From assembly GCF_000090795.2 (NCBI RefSeq), contig NW_003546288.1, positions 348,532 to 374,294 of the forward strand: DNA of 25,763 bases, written 5' to 3'. Position numbers and translations under genes: made by a program. Positions within the stretch are counted from its first letter, which is position 1. Every line of letters starts with the position of its first letter. The DNA is from Amphimedon queenslandica (lineage: Eukaryota > Porifera > Demospongiae > Haplosclerida > Niphatidae). Of this stretch, positions 16,900-25,626 are shown piece after piece. Below the pieces are notes generated by a model. It worked only from the letters and a program-made list of their open reading frames with translations. It did no database searches and was not told the origin of the DNA.

Positions 16900-18280
16900 T
16901 AATGTATGCTTCATCACTTGGCAAAAATTATGTTAGCTTTGCAAAAGCGGCTTAATTATCTCATAGAGTTTTCTTCGCTTAAAAGCGACAAAGTAGTTAT
17001 TGTCCACAAACTCAAGTAAAAGATTGCCTTCATTATACTATGATTGCAAGCTTTGGAGCTTGTTAAAACCTGCCATAATAAAGCAGCTACATAAACAATA
17101 GTCATGAACTGCATACTGGTGGCCATTTTTGTCAATGTTTTGACTTACATGATGTCATAACTTAACCCCTTCTTGCAATAAAAGTTTTCTGCAAGTTTTA
17201 TGATTAGGTATCAACACAAAATCAAAATGGTGTATATTTTTAAGTCTTGCATTTCCAGCCCATTCAATTTGGAGTAGATTTTCTCCAATTTTTTTCTTAA
17301 ACTCACATCTGTCATTTCTTAATCAGCTATTCAATTTTGATAGTATCTGACATAATTATTGTGATGATACAGGTTTTTGTTTGGATACATGCAAAACAAA
17401 ACGTTATAATTTATGTTGAGCTGGTGCTTTCTATGCTTGCCATGGTAAACAAAAGTGCAAAAACTGGTGGTTGAGTATTATGTAAACCACTTAGTACTAT
17501 TTCCAACTGTTATTACCTTTCCTTGAATGTCTTGATTAATTAAAGTTAACATCAAACATTATTGTATGCATGGAAGAATAATAAAAGTTAATTGTGATTT
17601 TAACTAGGATTTTAAAAATATTTCTCATTTAATGATAAATAATTTGCTTGTGTAATTTTAACCCTTTGGTGACATGGCAGCAAGCTACATGAAGTAAAAC
17701 AGTGAAGACAAAATAAGTAAGTACAAAATAGTTACACAATTTCAGTTGAAATAGATTAAAAATGAGAAAAATATGCTGGGAATGGAAGAGTCAAGGTAGT
17801 CCAAATGAAATATATTCTGAATTTCTCTGCTGTTATTATTATCCTTACGGAATGAAAAAATGCTTTTAAAGAGAAAAGACTGGGTGCCGTGGGCCCAAAG
17901 TTTTATTGTTTTCTAAGGGAACTTGTACCAGAATCATGACACATACAGGTGTCCCTTACCCTTTAAGTATTGTAATGCGGCGCCTCTCAGTCGCAATACA
18001 GAAGAGCAAAATGGTTTCTATTTTGGGGTCAGTCGGTAGATAAACTTCTGACCTTATTATTTAGTTAATTATCATTGTTCTTATTGCTTTCTTTTCTATT
18101 ATTGTTCTTAATATTATTATTATTATTAAAGAAGAATACAAGAAAGACAGAGGGAGAGGGAGGAAAAGTCCATAAACATCATGAAAAAGACATTCAAAAT
18201 GAAAACAAGAAAGGGGGCAATACAAACCAACTAAATAAGCAAAACAAGTGACTGAATACAATCCACCTGGAGTGGAATGG
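16900..18280. other. No gene seen; contains short ATT repeat
   Basis: AT-rich, with an (ATT)n run at about 18108-18128. A 66-codon minus-strand frame (18061-18261) is hydrophobic and partly repeat-derived, and is not convincing as a gene. It could be the 3' untranslated continuation of the retroelement fragment that follows. Confidence 0.5.
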
Positions 18281-18289
18281 TATCAAAGG

Positions 18290-19470
18290 GGCTCTGGCAT
18301 TAAACTGCCTAAGAGTGATGAGAATGTCTGGAGCAGATGGAGGGAGACCAAGTTGCGTGAAAGACTAAGCCTGTTGAACAGGTAGTGGTTGATGGCTGTT
18401 ATGGTCAAGGAGGCATCCTGACTCCAACTACCTGAAGCTTCAAGGGGATTGAAGGTGACTCCTGTGACTCACCAGTTCTCATGGTGGAGAGTTCTCTTAT
18501 GGGTTTCAGCAACCAAATGAGCAGAACTACGTTCAGAGGCAGCTTGGGTCAGTGTTTCATGCTGGACTGGGGGGATGATAAAAGGCAGCTAGTTGACTCG
18601 AGATCCAGAACTGAAGATAAATGCTCTGAGAGGACCTGGTACTTCTCGACAGGGAGAAAGAGCAGCAGAATGGGCTTCGAGGACAATGATGTTTCTAAAA
18701 GCATCGTCTCGGAATCCGGTTGTCATTGTCTCCACAGGCTCAAAAGTTGTCACCGTACAGATCAAATGGACGTGAACATACTGGCCATGAGACAGTATCG
18801 CTGAGGAGTGGGAGGCGAAGCCAGTAATGGAGACAGAGGCAAAACTCAGAGAGACCTAAGGGATGACAATGAGCTAGCTACCAGTATCAGAGATAGTGTT
18901 GGAGAGGAGTAGAGCCTTGGATCAAACATTGGAGGATGTAAGGAGAAAGTTAGCGAAAGCAAAGTCATCGACCAAGCAAGAGAGGGACTTTTGAGACATT
19001 GGGCTTGGTAAGTCTGCAAGGAAGGTGACATTGGAGGCCTGCATATGAGCGAAAGGGAGCGAGGGTGCAGGAAGTGTAGGACACGGATCTCGTTATCATG
19101 CAAAGTGGGGAGAGAAGAACTGGCAGAACAGAGGAAAACAACTCCTAAGTGAGCACCAGCAAGATGAATGCCAAAGCCACCTAAGCGAGGATAGAGAGTG
19201 GCTTTAAGATGAGACCTATGTGTGAGAGCATCTACAATAAAAGGTCATTAACGCAATGAAACAAATTAGTGAAGACTATGACTGGAAGCAAAGTAACATG
19301 AAGAGTGGTCCGGAGGGCAAAGGAGACTTATTAAACACTCAATTAAGACTAGAGTAGGATGTACTCAATTTGTGAGTCCTGGAGGACAGCAAGGGACCGG
19401 ACATACTCCCTTACAAGAAAGTCACTTTAACTATAGGCAATGTGGAGCACACATGGTTGTAGACAATGCG
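18290..19470 (-). pseudogene. Non-LTR-type retroelement protein, region after the RT domain, degraded
   Basis: Minus-strand frames give, in order, SDFLVREYVRSLAVLQDSQI (about 19430-19370), SHLKATLYPRLGGFGIHLAG (about 19222-19163), FLCSASSSL, SQKSLSCLVDDFAFANFLLT and GQYVHVHLICTVTT. After these come TGFRDDAFRNIIVLEAHSAA, TLTQAASERSSAHLVAETHK and NPLEASGSWSQDA. This matches the order in sponge and cnidarian retroelement proteins downstream of the reverse transcriptase (LPxxxGGLGIR.., A-LA-AE-RK, PxAVETxGxWG), recalled as a family pattern. The PD..D residues expected of the nuclease-like domain are not intact. Stops and at least three frame changes are present. GC content is clearly above that of the flanks. 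The RT core itself is absent. Confidence 0.6.
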
Positions 19471-19522
19471 TCCGGCTGACTGAAAGAACGTTGGAAGAGC
19501 CTTCTAAAGCAAATGGATTACA

Positions 19523-19795
19523 TGAGTATGGACATCAGTATAAATGTGTTCACACCATGTGTTGTATCACACAATATATGCAAACTCTCAGATGACAGTA
19601 GTAATCCACAATGGATCGTAGCTACAACAGACTTGAGGACATAAGGCACATGTACTATACCAAGGACTGCTACTACTACTGCAACTGCATTCACTATTCG
19701 TGATGCCCTGATGGATTACCTTACACTAAACAATAGCAATTTGTGTTCATTTCTCTCCAATGACATTACTTGTACAAAGGTTTGAATATAATGAA
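19523..19795 (+). pseudogene. Possible degraded coding stretch on plus strand
   Basis: One frame runs from ATG at about 19523 with a single TAA (about 19650) for some 90 codons: MDYMSMDISINVF.., PQWIVATTDLRT, then TATAFTIRDALMDYLTLNNS and FLSNDITCTKV before TGA. One stop in 90 codons is fewer than expected for this composition. No family is recognised, and it could be chance. Confidence 0.2.
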
Positions 19796-19959
19796 TTACT
19801 GATAATCATAACAATTATGCGTTGTATAATTAATCATTATTGATTATGATAAATGATTTTGAATGATTGAATGTAGTTTCAACACTTCATGTTTATACAC
19901 AGAATCAATCCTCATTGCTTACCAAATCAGATAAAGTAACATTAGGGGTTGAGACAAAT

Positions 19960-20420
19960 GAACTTTAATTGTAAGAATGCAACTGGCTCTGAGACACTAA
20001 AGATATAAATATTGACATCATATGTTCCTCATCCTTCTCCATGTCTCTTCTCTTAGCCTCAAACTCCAGTCGCTTATTTTCCCACAACTCCCCTTTTAGC
20101 TGCTTCTAATTTGGCTAGTTTCATCAAAATGTCAGAAGTGTCCCTACCTTTACGCTTGTAACCTACTTACACATGTAAAATATAAGGGTAAGTAAATTTT
20201 CTGGTTGCTAGTTACTTTTATTAGTTGATTCCCTGATGTTCATGAGCCTTGTACTGGTAAGCCTTCCTTTACATAAAAACATGAAAGGTCAGCAGCCTTC
20301 ATATTCACTTAATTTAGGAGAATTAATTGTGGTATCATCACTTGTTTCACAAATCTCATCGTTATTATTTGAAGTACTAGTATAATGAAATGTGTAAGGG
20401 ATCCAGGATTTTGTAGCTCT
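19960..20420 (-). pseudogene. Exon remnants ending in a charged coiled coil (transposon accessory-like)
   Basis: Minus strand. An upstream exon-like block follows an acceptor (TCTGTTACAG) near 20430. It reads LRRATKSWIPYTFHYTSTSN, then NDEICETSDDT. A later block after TTTACATGTGTAAGTAG reads YKRKGRDTSDILMKLAKLEA; with a frame change it becomes WENKRLEFEAKRRDMEKDEE and HMMSIFISLVSQ. The charged helix followed by a short hydrophobic end is typical of MADF/Myb-SANT-like proteins that accompany PIF/Harbinger transposons. Only the C-terminal style is seen, not the DNA-binding fold, so the assignment is tentative. Confidence 0.35.
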
Positions 20421-20533
20421 CCTCAGGAGCTGTAACAGAATAGCATTAATAAATAATTTGTTAGCACTAACAATTCATTGGCTTATCTTTATTAAAGTCA
20501 ATTATAGTCACTGGAGCAGAGGCTGGTCTTGTT

Positions 20534-20862
20534 CAGGGGCGTAGCCAGGGAAGGGGGCAAGGGGGGCAATTGCCCCCCTTTTTTAAAACTCAAAATTTAA
20601 AAATAAATAATAAGTTGCTTTTGCAAGGAAAAGCTGTTCTACAACTTATATATGAAAGGAAAAGCCCAAAGCAGTCTTTCTATGACGCCATTATAAGGCT
20701 GAAAAGGTATTCAACATTGCCAATGATCGATCAAAAAGTCCGCCATGTTAAAATACAGGTGTGACCATGCCCGAAAAGGGCGTGGTTTCACAAAATTTCA
20801 CAGCACGCAAAGCGCACCGCACAGCTTGCCCCATCTTTCTAAAATTCCTGGCTATGCCACTG
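20534..20862. mobile_element. 329-bp hAT-like MITE (CAGGGGCGTAGCCAGG ends)
   Basis: The left end is CAGGGGCGTAGCCAGG; the right end reverse-complemented is CAGTGGCATAGCCAGG, so 14 of 16 bases match. Flanks share TTGTT on both sides (20529-20533 and 20863-20867), shorter than the 8 bp usual for hAT. The start has long G and C runs with an 18-bp perfect palindrome, GGGGGGCAATTGCCCCCC, at 20561-20578. Two overlapping ~60-codon plus frames inside are by-products. Confidence 0.8.
20561..20578. repeat. 18-bp perfect palindrome with G6/C6 arms
   Basis: GGGGGGCAATTGCCCCCC, inside the MITE at 20534-20862. It could extrude as a hairpin or form G-rich structure with the neighbouring GGGGG run. Confidence 0.9.
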
Positions 20863-20869
20863 TTGTTCC

Positions 20870-21190
20870 TAGAGTGCTGTCCATTTTATCAAGAAATGCG
20901 CATGATTTAGGAGAGGTACATCCCTAACCTATTTCTAGTCTGATAAGAAGATAATTGTGAATACTTTTCTGTAACTCTGGGTCATATTTTTTACTTTTTT
21001 TCTACACTGGGTCCGTGTGTACTCCAAACTTATTTCATTTAATGACTAAGCAATACCTATAATAAGTTATATTAACTATTTATAGTATCATCATTATTAT
21101 TTATAGTCACCCTCATAAATGACATGATTCCTCTGAACACCAAGTTGATTTTAAATTTCCTGCTCCTTCCAAATACTTAAAATGGCAGAA
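20870..21190. other. No gene seen
   Basis: AT-rich sequence between the MITE and the Helitron remnant. Decayed Helitron sequence may extend here, but nothing can be read with confidence. Confidence 0.4.
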
Positions 21191-21199
21191 GTTGCTTTT

Positions 21200-21682
21200 T
21201 GACTCCATCCAGCCATATTCAAGGCATGTGTGGTAAATTAACAGATAAATAATCAAATTAGATATTTATTGAAATCGCATCCGTACTACCAGCAAAGGAG
21301 CTTTGGATTCAAGCGAATTTTGTGGAATACTAATTGAGTATCGAAGTAGTAAGTTTGCATTGAACAAGTTTTGAAGTGGTTTGAAATCATAGTTTGAAAA
21401 GGCCTTCAGTGATGTATCCAGTTTCATACCCTGTTTACTACAGACTCCTCTCACCTATGTATGGCAAGTTCATATTTAAACGCCACAATTTCCACAGTAA
21501 AGGATTGTAGTCGTTGACACGTAGTTCTTTTTCTTCTTGTTTGAGATAATATATTTTATTGCATGTTTCAAGCTATTTTCAACATTATTAATGCAAATAC
21601 TATCTCATACTGGTCTAGGAAAATCAAATTGGCATCCAGAAGCATATGTCTTTGCCACTTTCATATTTCGTTTGCTGTGATA
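21200..21682 (-). pseudogene. Helitron Rep region, downstream half, degraded
   Basis: Minus-strand continuation of 24342-24980 after the Tigger-like insertion. The frame reads GYHSKRNMKVAKTYASGCQF, then DFPRPV before a stop. NNVENSLKHAIKYII follows, then in another frame LKQEEKELRVNDYNPLLWKL, then MNLPYIGERSL and TGYETGYITEG. These match the Helitron-type order CKR..C.F.FPRPACD, then RVNDYNPLLLxLWxANMDIQ, then AHYVTGYITKAE. Further down (about 21300) a possible LRSRE-type region is only faintly visible. Stops and frame changes are frequent. This part would carry the second catalytic region of the HUH nuclease; the Tyr motif is not clearly identifiable here. Confidence 0.75.
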
Positions 21683-21745
21683 TTTTTGCATCGTCAAATT
21701 TTCACAGATTTCGCATTTTTTGCCCAAGTGCAAAAATTTAAAACT
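21683..21745 (+). repeat. Left terminal inverted repeat of Tigger-like element
   Basis: TTTTTGCATCGTCAAATTTT.. corresponds to the inverted right end at 24280-24341, with small gaps. It contains tracts of AAAATTT/GCAAAAA typical of pogo-type ends. Confidence 0.65.
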
Positions 21746-21821
21746 CAAAATGGTGATAGATGTTGTCAAAAATTAATTAATCATTCAATTATTAACCCTT
21801 TAAGGTCTTAGCATTAGCATC

Positions 21822-23233
21822 ATGGCTTTGTACAAGTATTTCAAATCTAAATGTCAAACTAAACCTCCATCCAAATATGATGTCTTACCAGATACTCATG
21901 ACCCCTCAATGTCATCCTTAATTCTTCCAGCAGCTACTGAAGCAGCCAATGAATTGGTTAAAATGGTATTAGATAAACCACATGATAAAACAAGTACCTC
22001 TTGTGGACAGTATGAAGTGTTTTTACCCCATTAGAAAGCTGTCATTGCTAAATGTGCTATAGAAAATGGAGGAACAAAAGCGATTTGAAAGTTACAAAGA
22101 ATTTATCCTGGAAGGCAACTTAAAGTAAGCAATTAGAACTTGGGTTAAGAAATACAATACCAGTTTCAGACAGACACATACGACTGTAAAGGAAATAAAG
22201 AGCAAGAAAAGAGGGAAACCATTATTCCTAGGGGAAGAATTGGACAGTCAAGTGAAGGCATACCTAATTAAGGCTAAGAAACAAGGGAGGTGTCATTAAC
22301 TAGGCAATAGTTAAGGCAACTGCCATTGGTATTGTTCTACATCATGACATGAGATTACAGAAAGAAAATGGTGGTCACATTGAAATTACCAAGCACTGGG
22401 CACAGAGCTTTCTTACTCGTATGGGCTACATAAAAAGGAGGGCAAGTTCAAAAGCTAAGGCTTGTCCAGAAAAGTAGATAAAGTTAAGGCACAGTTCCTT
22501 TTCGATGTAATGTCTATTGCTGTAATGGGGAATGTACCACCTAAATTAATCATTAATTGGGATCATACTGGTCTCAATTATGTTCCCGCTTCAAGTTGGA
22601 CTATGGCCTTGAAGGGTTCAAAGCATGTTGAAATTGGGGGATTTGACGACAAACACCAATTAACAGTAGTGTTTGCTGAAACTATGAGTGTTTTTTTTCT
22701 CCTTCAAATTATATATCACGGGAAGACACCAAAGTGTTTCCCATTAATAATATTTCCAGAATCGTGCACACAACTTATTGTTGTAATTACTGGGCAAATG
22801 AAAAGACTACACAAGATTATATTAATATAATTTTCTTACCCTATGTTAATAGCAAGAAAATGGAGCTTCATTTGTAATCATCTCCATAATATTCAATCGA
22901 TTCAAAGGGCAGTGCACTCCTCACATTATGACCCTTCTAGCTAGTCCTAACATTCAATTTGCTATAGTACCAGAGAATTGTACTCACAGACTTCAGCCCT
23001 TAGATGTCAATGCAAACAAAGCCATCAAAGAGTATTTAAGAGTCAAGTTTCAAAGTTGTTATGCTGAAAGAATAAATTCATCATGAGAGAGTGGCACTTC
23101 AGATGTAGTTGATCTCATAATGAGTATCATGAAACCACTGGGAGCTGGGTTGGCAATTGAGCTGTATGATTACATGCCATCAAAGCCTGAAATCATTGTA
23201 AATGGTTTTAAAGGTGCAGGACTGCTACAATGA
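21822..23233 (+). pseudogene. DDE_1 (Tigger/pogo-like) transposase, degraded but full-length
   Basis: The start MALYKYFKSKCQ.. at 21822 precedes a helix-turn-helix-like region broken by TAG (22032) and TGA. Readable pieces are IAKCAIENGGTKAI, AIRTWVKKYN, KKRGKPLFLGEELDSQVKAY, ENGGHIEITKHWAQSFLTRM and GYIKRRASSKAKA. The catalytic core follows: PPKLIINWDHTGLNYVPASS (first Asp, GAT 22561-22563), IIFNRFKGQ (22888-22911) and VPENCTHRLQPLDVNANKAI (third Asp, GAT 23003-23005). The last landmark is IMKPLGAGLAIELYDYMPSK, with stop TGA at 23231. The middle catalytic Asp, expected in IFDxFKGQ, is Asn (AAT 22895-22897). At least three stops and three frame changes occur. Length and order equal the whole family, so this was once a complete transposase. 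Confidence 0.9.
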
Positions 23234-23656
23234 AAGTAATATCAAGGCAATTATTTAGATATTATGAATATTTGTTATTAGACAAGCAACTACTTATTGT
23301 ATAATGAATGATAATTACAGTTTTGAATAGTTGTATGATTGAGTAATAATAGCAGTTTTAAATAGTCTATTATAATTTTGAATGAAATGATTGATTGCTA
23401 ATAACTGGGAAAACAAGAAAATTCTTATTTTCAAAACAGCCTAGAGCGGTAATATCCAATGATTTCTATCTCTGCAAGTACTATTTGAATCCAATATTGT
23501 ATTTTTGTGTCGTCAGATCTTGCTTTGCTTTAATGGAAAGTGCAGCCGAGACCTTACGAACATCTAAACGGACTTTTAAATACACTATGGGTAAAAGTAA
23601 TGACCTCCATCAAGCATACTTCTATCAGTTAACTTCTGTTTATTAACTAGTGTTAC

Positions 23657-24142
23657 TCAATGTTTGTTAAAACTTTGCCACACTTTAGTTGTTTCAGTAA
23701 TGATCTCTTCAAATTTAACGGTACTATCTTCAAACTTAATTCTTTCATCCAATGGTTCAACTGTTTCATTCTTCTCAGTTACACCTGCTATTATAGAATA
23801 TTGTTGGAGAAGAGACCATACATTTTCTAAGCGAGCAGCAGATGGACTAGAAAAGTCAACATGGGAGTTTTAAACCTCCCTGTAGAAGATCCCTTGAATA
23901 GCGTTGATGTCCTGTGATCCTACATTCAAGCAAACCTCCTTGCGTAAAAACTTGGAACAGAGAGCAGATATGACTCTTGTGACTTGACCTACTACAGCAT
24001 TACCATTCATCATTGCCACAGCATATGGGTCGTTAATGTTACCAGACTCCTTGATACAAGGCAATATATCTTGTGATAGCTCATGGATATCATTATAAAC
24101 ATGAAAACCACGCATAACAGACGCCATTGTGGAAGTAGTCAT
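23657..24142 (-). pseudogene. HIRAN-like domain protein, one internal stop, inside the Tigger-like element
   Basis: ATG at 24142-24140 opens a 90-codon frame: SVMRGFHVYNDI, then the HIRAN-like core NINDPYAVAMMNGNAVVGQV, then RVISALCSKFLRKE. HIRAN domains bind 3' DNA ends (HLTF/Rad5); the related short proteins in sponges and corals share (V)RGxHVYxDI, NxxDPYAVAV, VGHVPRxIS and FLR. TAA at 23870-23872 stops the frame. Reading on in the same frame stays open for about 70 further codons (SSPSAARLENVWSLLQQYSI, ERIKFEDSTVKFEEI) to a TGA at 23657. The gene is therefore one stop short of a ~160-residue protein, unless a short intron removes the stop. It points towards the transposase, tail to tail, about 420 bp away. 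Three GYGTGGTY boxes lie 55-115 bp upstream of the start. Confidence 0.75.
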
Positions 24143-24195
24143 GCTTAGGTCTATTGATCCAGAATCCAGTCCACATGTAGAATCATGTGCATAGA

Positions 24196-24258
24196 GCGTG
24201 GTTTTAATGTGTTAATTAATGGAGGGGTGTGGTCTAAGTTGAATAATGGGTGTGGTTT
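24196..24258 (+). promoter_or_regulatory. Cluster of three GYGTGGTY boxes upstream of HIRAN gene
   Basis: GCGTGGTTT at 24196, GTGTGGTCT at 24227 and GTGTGGTTT at 24250, about 30 and 23 bp apart. Their position between the HIRAN start and the right transposon end suits a promoter. The same box recurs elsewhere in the window (4353-4393, 20779, 25128). Regulatory function is inference. Confidence 0.3.
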
Positions 24259-24279
24259 ACAAATTAACAGTCCAATTTG

Positions 24280-24341
24280 TGAAAATTTATTTTGCAAATG
24301 CTTCAAGAGCTGAAATAACTGAAATTTTAGCTTCGCAAAAA
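24280..24341 (-). repeat. Right terminal inverted repeat of Tigger-like element
   Basis: Inverse of 21683-21745: TTTTTGCGAAGCTAAAATTT on the minus strand, followed by TTTC..TTGCAAAATAAATTTTCA. Ends at 24341, next to TA (24342-24343). Confidence 0.65.
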
Positions 24342-24980
24342 TATCCTAGTATATGGTATTTTCAGCACTTGTGCATTTGGTATTTCCAGCAATTGTGGAT
24401 TTGGTATTTCCAGCAATTGTGCATTTGGTATTTTCTTACCAAAAAGTTTAAATCTTGCGACGTTTTACTATCTAATATATGACACGTCATCCTATCTCGT
24501 ACGAAAGAACAGACTTCTTCTGCACGATCAATACCAACAACAGGAGCATTTTCAATCCATAGAAGAATGTGATAATGAGGCGTCCATGTATTTGATATTC
24601 TTTTTTAACATAATATTGCTCTACTTTGCCTGAAACACCTCTCTGGAGAATGACTACATTAAAGAAATCCTTAAACTTGTATAAAAATTGTTATAATACT
24701 GAAAGAAGGTCCTCAGTACACAATCCAGAAATACTGTGATTGTGGTGCACTATTCACTTTTCTTAAATATTGCACTATATCACCTGAAACGTATTCAGTG
24801 CAACTTAATTTTAGAAAGAGTGTTGGCGACCCATATTCACGAATCCTTGCTTTGACTTCACCTTTCTCAAAACACCGATAATGATTTGTGCCCAGTATTG
24901 GAGCCCACATGGTAGTTAAACTGCCCTCAAATTCTTCATCAAATACATTTCTTTTTTAAAGATCAGGAGGCGTAGCGCCC
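24342..24980 (-). pseudogene. Helitron Rep domain (Helitron_like_N), upstream half with HYH motif, degraded
   Basis: Minus strand: KRNVFDEEFEGSLTTMWAPI (about 24955-24900), then VKARIREYGSPTLFLKLSCT and YVSGDIVQYLRKVNSAP. A shifted frame continues SISGLCTEDLLSVL.., then FFNVVILQRGVSGKVEQYYV and KKEYQIHG. A further shift gives TPHYHILLWIENAPVVGIDR, then VRDRMTCHI. HYH in PHYHILLW is the HUH metal-binding motif of rolling-circle Rep nucleases. After this the frame reaches a 24-bp tandem repeat encoding KYQMHKC-like units, then the Tigger-like insertion at the TA. Stops and frameshifts make it inactive. The order is that of Helitron-type Rep proteins. Confidence 0.85.
24355..24434 (-). repeat. 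24-bp tandem repeat, 3.3 copies, inside the Helitron frame
   Basis: Unit GGTATTTCCAGCAATTGTGC + ATTT, copies at 24355-24378, 24379-24402, 24403-24426 and a partial at 24427-24434. The unit length is a multiple of three, so on the minus strand each copy adds eight residues: KYQMHNCW, KYQIHNCW, KYQMHKC(stop). Intact relatives have a single YQMHKC segment at this point. Confidence 0.85.
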
Positions 24981-24984
24981 AGGT

Positions 24985-25620
24985 CGTTCCTATAATTGAT
25001 TTCACCCACGTCCGATGTTTGTATATATGTATGTCAACAGTAACATTTTTTAAATACATGTTGTATTAGAGAAAAAACAAAATTTATAAGTCTTAGCAAA
25101 CACACGCCCACGCTCCTTTCCGTAGGGGGTGTGGTCACAGATGGCAGCTTAAATATGGCACAAAGTGAAGAGCTTTGTAACAGCAAGGCAACATAGAGAT
25201 ACTGTCAAAACACTTCTCTAGAAACATTATAAGGTAGAGAAAACCTCTTTAAATCTTAATCATGACCAAGTTGTATTTGCAAGGTGGGGGAAATCAATTA
25301 TATGAATATTTTTATCCTGTTATGCTTGTTTCTAATATTTCAGCAACAGTTTCACCAACGTTGCCTCTTGTTGTTTTTAATAAATTATATATGCCAGTTT
25401 TTAAGGCCTTGTTAACTTTTAATCCGTAATAGTGCAAAGAATATGAATGATTTCTATGAAATCAGGAATCTTTGTTTAAAATTCTTAATTTTATGTATTC
25501 ACTAAATGATAAAGTTTGTGCCGATCTGGAATGATGCACTCCATATTGTCCAGTTTAAAATAAAGTAGGAAAGCCTAACACAAAATGCTTGTCTATTGTT
25601 TATAAGCATGTCTGTTACAT
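24985..25620. other. No gene seen; possible element border near 24960
   Basis: Sequence at 24960-25010 (CAGGAGGCGTAGCGCCCAGG) is GC-richer than its surroundings and looks like the end of another element abutting the Helitron remnant. It could not be paired with a second end. CACACGCCCACGCTCC at 25101 and GGGGTGTGGTCAC at 25126 form two opposed CACC-type boxes about 15 bp apart. The remainder is AT-rich. Confidence 0.35.
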
Positions 25621-25626
25621 TCATTA

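Larger units (their letters stand above)
21683..24341 (+). mobile_element. Tigger/pogo-like DNA transposon with HIRAN passenger gene, inserted at TA
   Basis: Ends are TA|TTTTTGC at 21681-21689 and GCAAAAA|TA at 24335-24343. The ~60-bp termini are inverted, A/T-rich and alike by eye (ATTTTTGC..AAATTT..TTTC..TGCAAAA). TA duplication is the rule for the Tc1/mariner-pogo superfamily. The interior has a DDE_1 transposase remnant (plus) and a convergent HIRAN-like gene (minus). The insertion splits a Helitron protein: deleting the element plus one TA leaves the Helitron frame open across the junction, which fixes the borders. At 2.66 kb it is a typical size for an autonomous element, but it is now dead. 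Confidence 0.8.

Noticed and set aside
18481-18804. Plus-strand 107-codon and 60-codon frames
   Set aside because: The minus strand over the same bases gives ordered retroelement-family landmarks; the plus frames have none.
20570-20927. Two overlapping plus-strand frames of 64 and 60 codons
   Set aside because: Both fall in the hAT-like MITE and its flank and show no protein family features.
21563-21811. Plus-strand 82-codon frame before the transposase
   Set aside because: It crosses the left end of the Tigger-like element and the Helitron remnant, so it cannot be an ancestral gene.
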